Assembly (NCBI GenBank): GCA_002104895.1
Contig: MCFG01000423.1
Location: forward strand, 1 to 42,500
DNA length: 42,500 nt
Reading direction: 5' to 3'
From: Anaeromyces robustus
Taxonomy: Eukaryota; Neocallimastigomycota; Neocallimastigomycetes; Neocallimastigales; Neocallimastigaceae
Within the stretch, counting starts at the first letter, position 1. Each line of letters begins with the position of its first letter. The position numbers were made by a program, and so were the translations under genes. This document shows, in pieces, positions 1-13,378 of the stretch. The notes under the pieces were generated by a model. The model saw only the letters and a program-made list of their open reading frames with translations, had not been told where the DNA came from and did not search any database.

Positions 1-1270
1 CACGACAACAAGAAGCTAATTTATTGGAATCACTAACGAAAAAATTGAAAAGACCATTCATATTAATTTCACAGAAATATTCAAAAGTTTCTTGATCCAT
101 AACTTCTTTATTATCATCAACCTTCAAGTTTAAGGTAACTACTGGGAATGGGTAAGGTAAGAAGGATTCAGAGGATTGACCACGAGAGAACCAATTACAG
201 AAAATCTTTTGTAATTCCATAACAAGAGCAAGATTAGGTTGAGTACCATCTGGATAATAAACCGTACCGAATAAATGTTCAAGACTTGGTTTATCAAATA
301 TGGAAATATTAGTGAAAGCACTTTGACATGAGAAACGATGAGCACAATTTAAAATATGAACAAGACTTTGATAATCATTTTCAATTTCTTCAACTTTACT
401 CTTGTTATCCATAACCGTTTCAAAACCTTCTAAATGAAGATAATAAGCATAGTAAACAAAAAGATCAGCAATAGCAATAGCACCAGCTAATTCTTGAGAC
501 ATACTAGTAACGGTTTCAGCAACTTGACCAATAAAACTTCTAGCATGTTTTGGTGGATGAGAACGAAGTTGTCTATTAAAAGTAATACCATGAGTAACAA
601 CTGGTTCAACAGACATAGCATAACAATATGGAACAAAAAGATAACAAGAATCATGTAAATAAATATCACCATTAATCCAAGCACGGAACATATCAATAGT
701 TTGTTGACCACCATAAATTTCCTTAACATGACTAAAGAATTGAGAAACATTAGCTAATTTTTGATAAGGGGCAACAATTTCACGAATTTCCTTAGAATGG
801 AATTTGTAGGTACCAATGGCACCATTAGCATTAGCATCAATACTGTGATCAGAACCATAATTCATAACATCAATGAAATTAGAATTAATATCTAAAACTT
901 CTAAACCTAAACCTTCCAATTTAAGTAATTTTTTCCAAATTTCATCTGGAGTTTTTCCAGTAGGATCATGTTGTAAAAGTTCATATAAATCAGCATCAAT
1001 TGAAAGTGATACACTAGTCGTAATAGTATCTGAATTAGCCATAGTGTTTTCTGGTGAAACTTCAGTAGCATCAGAAACATGAGTAATTTCGGAACCAGAA
1101 GTAGATTGAGTTATATCAGTATTTTCAGAAACTTCAGTATTTTCAGATTCTGAAAAACTATCATCATTAAAAGCTAATTTTTTATCTAATTGTTCTTCTA
1201 TTTGTTTTATTTTTTTATCTTGAACAAATTTGTTAACTGGATCGTTTATGTGATCTAAAGTTGTAGCCAT
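1..1270 (-). CDS. nrdD: Anaerobic (class III) ribonucleoside-triphosphate reductase, N-terminal 423 residues, truncated by window edge
   Basis: Reduces ribonucleotides to deoxyribonucleotides with a glycyl/thiyl radical, without oxygen. The frame is open from the ATG at 1270 (A-rich context, stops upstream) to the left edge, with no intron. Visible NrdD-like signatures are NGDIYLHD at residues 200-207, LFVPYCYA at 211-218 (the Cys in PYC corresponds to the conserved Cys79 of phage T4 NrdD), PPKHARSF at 239-246, the long helix around SQELAGAIAIADLF at 258-271, and SCCR at 420-423, which includes the second conserved Cys (T4 Cys290). Residues 1-90 form a Ser/Thr/Glu-rich extension and I see no ATP-cone there. 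The remaining third, including the glycyl-radical Gly and the C-terminal Cys cluster, lies outside the window, so completeness is unknown. Lack of introns, unlike the transporter, FAF2 and ELO genes, and a rarely eukaryotic family suggest horizontal acquisition from bacteria (inference). It is not a class II NrdJ: no resemblance to the monomeric Lactobacillus-type enzyme. Confidence 0.88.
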   Translation of the reverse strand, partial: MATTLDHINDPVNKFVQDKKIKQIEEQLDKKLAFNDDSFSESENTEVSENTDITQSTSGSEITHVSDATEVSPENTMANSDTITTSVSLSIDADLYELLQHDPTGKTPDEIWKKLLKLEGLGLEVLDINSNFIDVMNYGSDHSIDANANGAIGTYKFHSKEIREIVAPYQKLANVSQFFSHVKEIYGGQQTIDMFRAWINGDIYLHDSCYLFVPYCYAMSVEPVVTHGITFNRQLRSHPPKHARSFIGQVAETVTSMSQELAGAIAIADLFVYYAYYLHLEGFETVMDNKSKVEEIENDYQSLVHILNCAHRFSCQSAFTNISIFDKPSLEHLFGTVYYPDGTQPNLALVMELQKIFCNWFSRGQSSESFLPYPFPVVTLNLKVDDNKEVMDQETFEYFCEINMNGLFNFFVSDSNKLASCCR

Positions 1271-1346
1271 TTTTTTTATTATTATTATATTAAATTTTTC
1301 TATTTATAATTTTTTTAAAGGAAAAAAATGTTTAATATTTAAATGA

Positions 1347-1377
<31 letters not shown>

Positions 1378-2173
1378 GAAAAAAATTTTAAAATATCTAT
1401 TATTATTTTCTATATATTTCTGACAAAATATTTGTTTTTTTATTTACTTTTTTTAATTTTATTTTTATTTTTTCTATTTTTTAATTTAAATTGAAATATA
1501 AATATTAGAAATAACACACGAGAGAAATGAAATGAAATGAAATATTTTTATATTTATTTTAATTTACTTTGTTAATATATTTTATTATATTTTATTTTTT
1601 TAAATTCTTTTTTATTTTTATTTGTGGTATAATTTTAAATCATAAAATAAAAAAAAAAAAAAAAATAGTTAAAATGAAATCAAGATGATTAAAAAAAATA
1701 AAAAAGAATAAAAAAAAAACTTGATTCAATTAATTTTCAGTAATTCTTTGTAAAAATATTTAATTATTATTATTAAAAAAAAAAACTATTAAAAAAAAAG
1801 CGACAATTTTCTTTCATTTTATACTTTTTTTTTATTTTTTAATTAATAACTATTTTATTGAATATTAATTATCAAATAAAAATTAATTCTATTTGAATTA
1901 AATATTATATTTAAATATATGTAAATAATTTATTACAATTAATTGATACATATAATAAAAAGTAAATAAATAAATATGAAAATAAATAAATAAAAATAGG
2001 AACAAAAAAACTATTTATTTATTTATTTATTTCATATTTGATATTCATAAACCATTTCATAACTTATTTATTTATTTTATAATTATTTATCTATTTATTT
2101 TTATAATTATATTGTTAATATGTTTATAATATAAATATTGAATAAAAAAGTATATATTATTTTTTTATATATT

Positions 2174-2204
<31 letters not shown>

Positions 2205-3460
2205 TTTTATTTTTCATTTTTTTTCATTTTTAACTCTAATAAAAAAAAATTTTTTTTTTGTTGTCTGTTCAAAATTAAATAAATAAATAAATAAATATTT
2301 AAATAAATAAATAAATTTTAACAATTAATAATATTTTTTAAAAAAAATTATAAAAAATAAATTTTTAGCCATGATTTTTGGTAAATTTTAAAAAAAAATT
2401 TATTTTTCAAGCAAAAAATATTACAATATCACTTTGCCACCAGTTCAAAACATTAATAAAAATAATCGATTAATCGTTTTTTTAATTGGATAGATTTCCT
2501 TATTTAAATAATTTAAATAATTTAAATAATATATAAAAAAAAATTATTTAATTAATATACTTAATAAGGTATAATATATTATTAAAGTATTTAATTAAAT
2601 ATTAAATTGAAAATTATATATTCATAATATATTATAATTAAATATATAATATAAAATAATTCTATTTTGGATTAAATAAATAAATAAATAAATAAAAGTG
2701 TATTGATAAAAGTATTAAAATTGATAATAAATAATAAATAATAAATAATAAATAATAAATAATAAATAAATAAATTAATAATAGTTTTTAATTATATTTT
2801 ATAATTATTATTTAAATCAATATTTATAATTTATTATTTATTTATTTATTATAGTAAAATTGTTTCTTTTTTTTTTTGTTGTCCGTTAAACTTTGATATA
2901 TTGAAATAGTTAATATATGGTTTAATTTAAATATTTGAATTGTTATAATATATTACAATTAATTATGAATGACAGTTGATAAGTCTTTTTTTTTTTTTTT
3001 TTAATAAAAAATAAAATTAATAATAAACGAGAAATAAATAGAAAAAGAAAAAAAACGGCCATTTTATTCATTTATTCATTTACTTAAAAAAAAAAAAAGA
3101 AATAAAAAGTTCAAACAATAAGTAAAGAATAAATAATAAAATAAATAAATTAAAAGAATACGAATAATAAGAATGTTGGTTTCTATTTTTAATATAGAAT
3201 AATTATAATATAAAATAATATTTGTTATAAACAAACGATTAATGAATTAAATATTTAAAATAATTATATTTAAGAAGCTTTCTATATATATAAATACAAA
3301 AGATTTTTACTTTTTTTTTTTAATTGACAAGATAAAGATATATTATGTATTTTTTAAAAAAATAAATTGAAAAAATATTACATTTTATTACTCTACAAAA
3401 AGAATATACTTTTCTTTTTTTTTTTTTTTTTGTAATATTTATTAAAGTAAATTATTATTA

Positions 3461-3520
3461 ATAATATAACATAAAAATCAATAAAAAGAAATAATATAAC
3501 ATAAAAATCAATAAAAAGAA
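3461..3520. repeat. Perfect 30-bp tandem duplication
   Basis: The 30-nt unit at 3461-3490 is repeated exactly at 3491-3520. It contains several C and G positions, so it is not a simple microsatellite. A recent replication-slippage or duplication event is the simplest reading. Confidence 0.9.
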
Positions 3521-6500
3521 AACGCTATCTAATCATTATAAAAAAAAAAAAAAACATTGGGGTAATCTTAGCATTTTTATTTTTTTTTTTTTCATTTTTT
3601 TAGTCTTTTAATATTCTTTTTTTTTTTTTTTTCGTTATGATTGTTAATTACTTGTAAATTATTAATTAACTAAACATTAAAATCATTAAAATCTCCTTAT
3701 TATAAAAAAAGTGGTTAACTTAAAGTTAGTTATAAAAAAAAAAAAAAAAAAAAAAAGTAATATGTTTTAACTAATACTCAAATAAATTTAACTAAATTTT
3801 TATTAATTTCGATAGAGATTTCATTTCTTTGTTTCACGTTTTTAGTTTTTAATTTAAAAATTAAAATTTATGGACAATGAAGTAAAAAAATAAATAAAAA
3901 AAAAAAAAAGAAACTTTTCAAAATGTAATAATAATAAGTAATAATATGTAATAATATGTAATAATAATTTTAAAATTATATTTTCTTTTTCGATAAGCAA
4001 TATCTATATATTTATTTATTCATATATTTATTTTATTTATAATTATTAATAAATATAAATTATATAATTATATTTAATTATATTTAATTATTGAATTAAC
4101 AATGATAATAATAAAATATTATATAAATAATAAAATAATAAATAATAAAATAATAAAATAAAAATAATAATAAAATAATAAATAATAAAAAAAATTATAA
4201 ATACATGGCTAAGTCATTCTCATTCTCATTCTCTTTTTTTTTTTTTTTTAAACTTTTTTTTTTATGTGACAATAAAACTAATTTAACAAAAATAAAAATA
4301 AAAATAAAATATTTTTTTTTAAGAATTTTATAATTTATATATAAATAGATACATTTATGTTAAAAGAAAAAAAAAGTAAAAAAAAGAAAAACTAATAAGA
4401 AATTTTAATTATAAAATCACAATCAAGAAAATCATCCTTTCAATAATTAAAGGAAACTTTTCTTTTTTTTATAAATATCGAATATTATATTCATTTATAT
4501 TCATTGTGGATTAAAATATCTTTTATTTTATTTAAAAAAAAAAAAGAAAACCCAACTTTTTACTCATTATAAAATAAAAAAACTATTTCAATTCAAGACG
4601 ACTTCTTTTTAAAAAAATTTTCCTATTTTCAAACGATTCTTTTTCTTTTATTTTTTTCTTGATTAATATTTCTTAAAATATCATAATAATTCCTTTTTTT
4701 TTTAAATTTCTTAATTGTATTTTAATAAATAAATAAATAAATAAGTAAATAAATAAATTAATTAAAAATTTTAAAATCTTTTTTATGGATTATACACTTT
4801 TATAAATATTTAAATTATTTAATTAATTTTTTAATACTTTATTATATTTTATATTATATTATAATATATTATATTATATTTATATTATATATTATTATAT
4901 TTGATATAAAATTTATTTTTATTGTTGTTTTTCAATTAAACGATTTTTTTTATTTTTATAAAAATTCTTATTCTTGTCCATTTGTGATACTTAACCACCA
5001 ATGTATTATATAGAAATGAATATAAATAAATATATTGTTAATATATTCTAATTTATTAATTAAGTAATGAATAACAAATAGAAAAAAAAAATTGTCCATA
5101 CGAAAAAAAATAAAAAAAAAATAGAAAAAAATAAAAAAACAAAAAAATAAAAAAACTTGCAAATATTTTCCTTTTTATTCAATATAAAAAAATAAATAGA
5201 ATAATATATTAGTTAATAAATATGTCATATATAAAATTTATTTATTTTAATATTTATTTATTTATTTACTTATTATTATTATTATTATTAAAAATAATAA
5301 ATAAATAAATATTAAGATAAATATTTATTGTAATTAGGAAACATAGAAAAGAAAAAGGAATGTTTAATAATATATTTCTTTTCTTTTTTTTATCTAATAA
5401 CATATTAATTCTTTTTATTTATTATTTTATTATCTATGATTTGATTTATTAGTTTATTATAGAATCATAAATATTTTTTTTTAATTGATACAAATAATAA
5501 ATAACGAAAAAAAAAAAAAAAGTTTATTAATAAAAAATAATATTAATAAATAATAATATTAAGATTAAATTATTAAACTTTTTTTAAAAAGTTTTATATT
5601 AAACTCTAATTTTATTATTTCTTCTATTTTATATATAATAAGTTTTTTTTTTTTTTTTTTTTTTTGAATAATTAATAGTTAAATAATTAAAATTAAAAAT
5701 TCATTTATTAAAACTATAATAATTTATAATTTATAATATATTCTATTACTTTATTTTTAATAGGATTAAAACCCATTTCTATAAGGATAACCTTTTTATT
5801 TTTATGTATATCTTTTAAATTTTTTGAAATTTCATTGCCATTTTTATTCTATGTTAAAAATACTTAGCAAAAAAGAAAAGTTTAGAAATAAATAATTAAT
5901 GATATTTTTTATAATATAATTAATTAATGAAAGTTTGTCTTTTTTTAAAAAAAAAAAATAATAGTATTTTGTATTATACAATAAATGTTTGTTTGTTTAT
6001 TTGTTTGTTTTATGATTATACTAAGAAAAAAATAAATCATTAAAATGTGTTACTGTTGTTATTTTAGTTGTTTTTGTTTTTTTTATATTTATATTAAAAA
6101 AAAAAAAAAAAAGAAAAGAGAAATCTTTACATAATATATATATAAAATGAAAATAAAATAATATTATTATATACACTATTTTAATATTATATACACAATG
6201 TATATATATATTTATATATAATAATAATAATAATCTATAATTTTTTAAAATTTTAAAAAAAAAATAAAAAATAAAAAATAAAAAAAAATACCAGATGTAT
6301 AATATTAAATGTACGGATAAAATTACGAATTAATTTATTCTTATATACAAGGAAAAAAAAGTTTTAATTGAAAAATAAAAATGACAAATAATTATTATTT
6401 AATTATATTTATATTATAAAAAAATTATGATTAATCATTAATCATTATTTTATTACATATTATAATAAATAGCACTTTTTTTTTTTTTTTTAATAATAAT

Positions 6501-9034
6501 CGATTATAATAATTCAAATATGAAATAAAATATAATTATATATTTGAATATTTATATTTATTCATATATAAATATATATTTAATATAAATACTTTTTATT
6601 CATTTGACATATTTTTAAAAATCTTAAAGAAAAAATGTGGATTTTTTTTTATTATTATTATCCATTCATTTAATCTTTATTTTATTATTTATTATTTATT
6701 ATCTATTAATATTTTTTATGTTTAAAATAACAAAAAAGATATTTAATTGTAATCTTTTAGAATAATAAAAAAAAAGTTCATTATAAAATATTTACTTTGC
6801 AAAAAACATGTTTATAAAATTAAATTTATTATTTAATTTCAAAGAAAAAAAAAAATAGTATTGTATAAATTAATTATAACTTCTTTTTTTTTCTTAATTT
6901 ATTTGATTATCTAATATAACATATTATTATAATTATTTTACATATATAATTCATGTTTTTTTTTTTTTTTAAGATTATTTCTATTTCTATTTCATAATAT
7001 TATTTATTCTTTCTAATTACTTTATTTATTTATTATTTCAATATTCTTTTAAACTTTTTTTTTATAACAATTATTTTTCTTTAGATAATTAACCTTTTAA
7101 TATCTTAATATATTATTATTATTAATTATTTAATACTATATATTGTATTATTATTATTTTAAATTAAATTTTTAAATAAATAATTAAATTTTTAAATAAA
7201 TAATTAAATAAATATTTTTAAATATAGTTTATTCATTGTACAATGTTTTTTTTTTTTAATAATAAAAAGTTTTTTTTTTAATTAAGATTTAAAAAAAAAT
7301 TAATATATGACATATATATTATGAATATATTTAATTTAATAGAATATTTAAATTAAATCTTTTATTTTTTAAACTTTATTTTTTTTCATCTAAAGAGAAA
7401 AAAAACTAATTAAAATATTTTAAATAAATAAATAAAATAAAATATAATATAATAAAAAAACTAATACATTATATTTAATACTTTCTATATATTATTTATA
7501 TTATTAATGTCTTATTTATTTTAAAATATAAGAATATAAGAAAATATACGTAAAACTAACTTTTAAAAAAAAAAAACTTGAATAATATACAATTATTCAT
7601 ATTATTTCTTACTTTATCTTTGTAATATTACATAAGAAAGAAATAAGAATAAGAAAAAAAAACATTGATTAAAAACAAATAAAAGTTCAAATAGTAATAA
7701 TAATAAATTAATAAATAAATAAAAAATAATCACAAGAAATGTTTAATGTTATTTTTAGAGAATTTCTACAAAAAAAAAAAAGAAAAAGGATTAAATTGTA
7801 TCATATAGGTTCATTCCTATTAATTTTAAATATTATAAATATTTAAAAAACATTAAAAAAAAAAAATTAACTAGTAATAAGAATATAGGAATTTATATTC
7901 AAAGTTATGATTTTAAAATTATAATCATCGGATAAAATTACACATTATATATTTTTTTTTTATCAAATGAATAACTCCACAAAACTTTACGATAATTTAT
8001 AACCTATTAAAATATATATATATGTATATGTATATATAATTAAATATATAATATTACAAATAAACAATAATATAATAACAATATAACAATATAATAAGAT
8101 AATAAGAAAATAAAAAAAAAAAAAAAAAAAAAGAATTATTAAAAAAATTAGCATAATTGTGTGACATGGACGTAACGTGACATTAACTATAATATTTTTT
8201 TCTAATAATAATAATAACAAAAATTAGAATACTTTAAAATTATTCCTTTCTTTTAGTAAAGTAATAATTAACGAAAAAACAAATAAAAAAATAAAATAAT
8301 CGATTAATCAAAATATAATTACTAATAATATTTATTATTTTTAATATTAACATTTTATTTTATATATTTATTATAATAATTTATTATAAAATAAAATAAT
8401 ATTTATATATATACAATTAATGATATAAAAAAAAATCCACATTTTTTATTTTAAAATATATATTTTATTATAATATATTATAATTTTTTTTATTATTTTT
8501 ATCAATATCTATAATACCAACTGTTTTTAGTTCGCTTTTTTTTTTTCAAAATTCAATGATAGATATTATAAAAAATGGAGAATATTTATAAAAAAAAAAA
8601 AAGGAAAGATTTTCCTTCTTTAACATTTTAATATTTAAATGATTCATTTTTGTTTTTGTTTTTTGTTTTATTTTTTTCTTATTGTATTAATTATTATTAT
8701 TTACTCTTATAAAAAAAAAAGGCTTTTTTTCATATTCATTTAATCAATATAATATTCTTTTTTTTTTTTTACCAATTCATAAATAATAAAATCAAAATAT
8801 TATTATCAATTCATAATAATAAATTATTGATAGAAATAATTCCTCTTTTTTTTTTCTTTTCTTTTCTTACTATAGAATTCTTTAAATTTTTTATAATATA
8901 GTTATTTAGGTTTTATTTCTTTTTTTTTTTTTCTTTCATTCATAATTAATGGCTTAATTTTTTTTTTTTTTATTTTAATATTTTCTTGATTTGATTTAAT
9001 TTAAAAATTTAATATATAAAAATTTATAACATAT

Positions 9035-9089
9035 AAATTTCAAATTGATTAATTTATTTAAATATATAAAATTAATCAATTTGAAATTT
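9035..9089. repeat. Perfect 21-bp inverted repeat with 13-nt spacer
   Basis: The left arm at 9035-9055 is exactly complementary, in reverse, to 9069-9089, with a short A/T spacer. The arms include C and G positions that pair. The DNA or a transcript could form a strong hairpin. No transposase or obvious target duplication is seen beside it, so a miniature transposon is only one possibility. Confidence 0.85.
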
Positions 9090-9540
9090 TAATTTAATAT
9101 ATTAAATTGTTTAATAATTTTAATTTTTTTTTTTTTTTTTTTTAAACTTTTGATTTTTCTTGTCCATACTATAAAAAAAAGTCCTTAGAAAAAAATAAAA
9201 ATAAAAATAAATAAATGAAATAAATAAAAAAAAAATAAAATAGGATAATTTATAATCATTTAAATAAATAATTAAATATATATATATAATATATAATATT
9301 TTATTAATAAAAATAGGATTATTAATATTCAATTTATAGAATAAAGTAATGTTTTATAATATTGTTAATAGATTTTGTTTATATATTAATTTCGATATAA
9401 TAATATATTATATAAAAAAAAAAAGTCCCACAATTTCTTAATAATAATACCAAAGAAAAAAAAAAAATACTTTTAAATAAAGTTACTGTCATCCTTTTAT
9501 ATATATATATATTGAAATTATTTATCCTTATTATATAATA

Positions 9541-9740
9541 AATAATATTTCTTAATTGATATTGATATTGATATTGATATTGATATTGATATTGATATTG
9601 AATAGACCGTAAAGTCAAACTATTAAATAATATTTCTTAATTTTAAGATTGAATGGACATAAAAAAAAGTCAACTATTAAATATATTATATAATACTTCT
9701 TAAATGATATGGAATGGACATAAAAGTTAACACACTTTTT
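9541..9740. repeat. Three degenerate tandem units, the first with a (TTGATA)n expansion
   Basis: A block of roughly 55-80 nt recurs three times: a TAATA-TTTCTTAA segment, then GAAT(A/G)GAC, then an AAAGTCAA-like or AAAGTTAA-like end followed by CTATTAAATA in the first two units. In the first unit the middle is expanded into about eight copies of the hexanucleotide TTGATA (about 9553-9601). The units are too diverged for recent slippage. No coding function is apparent. Confidence 0.6.
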
Positions 9741-11678
9741 ATTATTATTATTTTCATTTAAAAATGATGATTGAAAAATAGAAATAATAATAATAATAAA
9801 AAAAGTAATATTGATCATAGATATAACTATAATATAATAATTAATTAAAAAAATTTTGAATTTTACTTTCTTTTTTTCTTTTTTTGGTAATATTCTATCA
9901 AATATTTTTTTACGTCCATTCTTTCTAATGTTTTTTTATTTACAATAAAAAAAAAATAGACGTTTTATTATTTATTAAAAATGTAATATTGTAACATATC
10001 TTCTTTTTGTTTTTGTATTTTTAGTATCATTGTATTTTTTGTATGTGTATGTATTTCTTTTTTTTTACATTTTTTTTTTTTTACATTTTTTTCTTATCAA
10101 ATAACAAACTTAAAAAAAAATTTTTTTCTTGATAAATTAAAAATAAATAAATCCAAATTTATTGTTAATTTAAAAACTTAAAATAAATAAAAATAAATGA
10201 ATTAAATAAATTAATGATTTAATATATTTTAATATATGATAATGCATATATTTATTTTATTAATAAAAATAAAAATTAAACTTTTTCATTTTCTTGTCCT
10301 TTAAAAAAAAAAATAATTTAAAATAAAATAAAAAAATAAAAAATAAAAAAAACTTAAAATACAATATAATATAATGGATTAAAAAATAATCAATTAATCA
10401 CTTTTTTTTCTTTTTTCTAAATAATATATTAATATATTCATAATAATAATAATTATAATAAAGACTTCATTGACATTTAAACATTTATTAATAATATATT
10501 ATAAAATAAAATAGTTAAAAAGAAAAAAGAATTATAATATATTAAATAAATATAAATAATTATTAATTTTTTTAACATTGAAATGTATTAGTTAATAATA
10601 ATATTAAACAGTATATAAGTAAAAAAAAAAAAAAAAAAAGAAAAAAGAAAATTCAATTAAAGTTTTTTATATCTAAGAATTATTATATGTGGAATAAATA
10701 CCTATTTTTTTTTTTTTTTTTAATTAATATATTTCTTGGAAAATAAAATATTAATATTATAATATTTAATAACATCACCTATAATATATAATATAATATA
10801 ATAAATTATAATATATATTTATTATCTTAATAGTTAATAGTAAAGGAATAATTTACGTATTAAAAATTTTATTTTATTTTATTTTATTTTATGTCTATGG
10901 AAAACATAAATATATTTATTTAAATAGATTTATTATATAAAATTAAATAATAATAATAATTATAATAATAATAATTTATAAGTAAAAGGTTATAAAAAAA
11001 AAAACTGATTCATTTTAAAAAGAAATTATAAAATATGAAATATTTTCATTTTCATAAAAAAAGAAGTTTCTTTTTTTAAAAAAATGAATATTTGAATAAG
11101 TTTTCTTTTAATCTCTTTATGATTCATATATTATTTGCAAATGTTTATGAATACTTTTAAAAAAAAAAAAATAATATAAGAATATAAAATAAAAAGAAAA
11201 AAAAATTGCAAAAAGAATTTTATTTAGTACTCTTTTTTTTTTTTTTTTACTTTTTTTTAAAATCATGTTTAATAAAATATCTTTTCTATTTGTAACTTTA
11301 TTACTTTGTATATTAATGAAGATAGAAAATAAAAAGTTTCCTTTTTTCTTGTTTAAAATATAAATATACATCTTTAATCAAACTTGAACAATGAAATAAA
11401 ATCATATAATATTTAAATTAATGTTATTATTTAATAAGTTTAGTTATTTTTTATTTTTTTATTTTTTTTTTTATTTTTCCTGTTATAAACAAATAAATAA
11501 ATAACATCTTCCTTTTCCTTTTTCTTTTTCTTTTTTCTTTTTCTTTCTCTATTTTGTTTATCTTATCCTTTTTATTATAATTATTTCATATTTCATATGT
11601 TATTTTATTTTATTTTATTTCATTTTATTTCATTTTGTTATTGTAAACTTTTAACCTTTTCATATTTTTAACCTTTTC

Positions 11679-11713
<35 letters not shown>

Positions 11714-13072
11714 CAAACGGACAACTTTTTTTTTTATATTTTTATTTTAATTAGTTAAATAGTAAATTTTTTTTTTTTTAAATTAAAATTTAATTAAAAT
11801 TTATTTATTTAACTATAGATTTATCCATGGATTTAATGAATATTAATTTATTTATTTATCTATTTATTTATCCGTTTATTTTAAAAGTCAAATTAATTTA
11901 ATTTTTTAGTTAAATCAATTTTTTTTTATTATTTTATTAAATAACTTATAAATAAATAAACAAACAAAATATAAAATAAATGTAAATTTAAAATAAATGT
12001 AAATATAAAAATAAATATAAATATAAAAAATAAATGTAAAAGATATTTCATTTAGAAAAAATAAATTGAATATAAATCATAATAAATATATAATTAATAA
12101 TAAATAATATATTATATATCTTTTATATATCTTTTACTTTTATTATCTATTGAACAAATAATAAAAAGTTAATAGTTTTATCTGAAATTCTTTAACACAT
12201 TGAATCGTTTAAAGCATTTCCATATTTGTTTAAATAAAAAAAAATTTTTTTATTTATTTTTTATTTTCTATATTTTTTTATTTTTAATTAGAAAATATGA
12301 TTAAATTAATTCTTTTTTATATTATTAAATAAAGTTTTTTTCTAATCTCTAAATGTAAATTAAATAAAAATCAAATAAAAAAATTAAAAAAAAAAGATGA
12401 TTCATCCTTCTAATGAATATGTAAAAAAAAATAATAAAAATAAAATAGAAATAATAAAAATAAAATAATAATAATTAAATCATTATATCATTAAATCATA
12501 ATAATTATATTATTAATTTTTTTAAACTAGTTGAGTCATTTAATAATAACTCATAATATTAATAATAATAATAATAATAAATTATCATTTTAATTTTTAT
12601 GCGTTCTATTTTATATTATTATTATTAATATTATCATTATATTTTTAATCTATATTTTAAAATCTATTACGTAACTTAAGAGATATTATAATAATAATAA
12701 TAATTATAATTATAATTATAATAATAATAATTAATTAAATAAATTATTATTATTATTTTTTGGTATACTATTATTTATGAAAAATGTATTTTGTTTTATT
12801 TTATGAGGATAAATAAATATTTTATAATATGAAATAGCAGTAGTAATGTGTAATAATAAATATTTATAAATTACTCATTATTATCTTTATTTCTTTTATA
12901 GGTTTATAAATAAAATAAAATATAATAAAATATAAGTAGTATTAAACTACCTATATAGATTTATATATCAAATATATAATTAATATATCAACTCTTGTAA
13001 ATTAATAATAACAAATAGAAAAAAAAGAATGTTAATAATAAATTATTTCTAATTATTATTGAATTCAAAAAA

Positions 13073-13158
13073 TTGTTAAAAAAAGTCTCTTAATTTTTTA
13101 TTTTATTCAAAATAAAGGTATAAAATTTTTTTTTAAAAAAAAAGACTTTTTTTAACAA
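13073..13158. repeat. 16-bp perfect inverted repeat, 54-nt spacer
   Basis: The arm at 13073-13088 (TTGTTAAAAAAAGTCT) is the exact reverse complement of 13143-13158. It lies about 275 bp beyond the 3' end of the U3 gene. The function is unknown. Both arms carry C/G positions, which makes chance pairing in AT-rich DNA less likely. Confidence 0.8.
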
Positions 13159-13334
13159 CTTTATTCTATTGGATACCAAAATCATATAAATTATATAAAA
13201 AATTAATATATTTTTATATTTTAATATTGATATATATAAAAAAAAACATTTATTATTTTATTATATTTATATATAAATAAAACAATAATAATAATTAATA
13301 ATGTATAATAATGAATAAATAATAAGAACTATGT

Positions 13335-13378
13335 AGATAGGTTAAAAATAATGCATTTTTATGCATCTTCACCTATTT
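13335..13378 (-). terminator. Hairpin downstream of U3, possible 3'-end processing signal
   Basis: On the strand of the U3 gene this lies 56 nt past the mature 3' end. Eight outer base pairs (13335-13342 with 13371-13378, one of them G-U) enclose an internal loop and a six-pair ATGCAT/ATGCAT stem closed by AAAA. In budding yeast, pre-U3 is cleaved by RNase III (Rnt1) at a 3'-flanking stem-loop, so a similar role is plausible. The yeast AGNN tetraloop is absent, so the role is inferred only from position and shape. Confidence 0.4.

Noticed and set aside
1-1270. Possibility that the reductase is the class II enzyme reported in Dictyostelium
   Set aside because: No similarity to the monomeric adenosylcobalamin-dependent type; cysteine and helix motifs fit class III.
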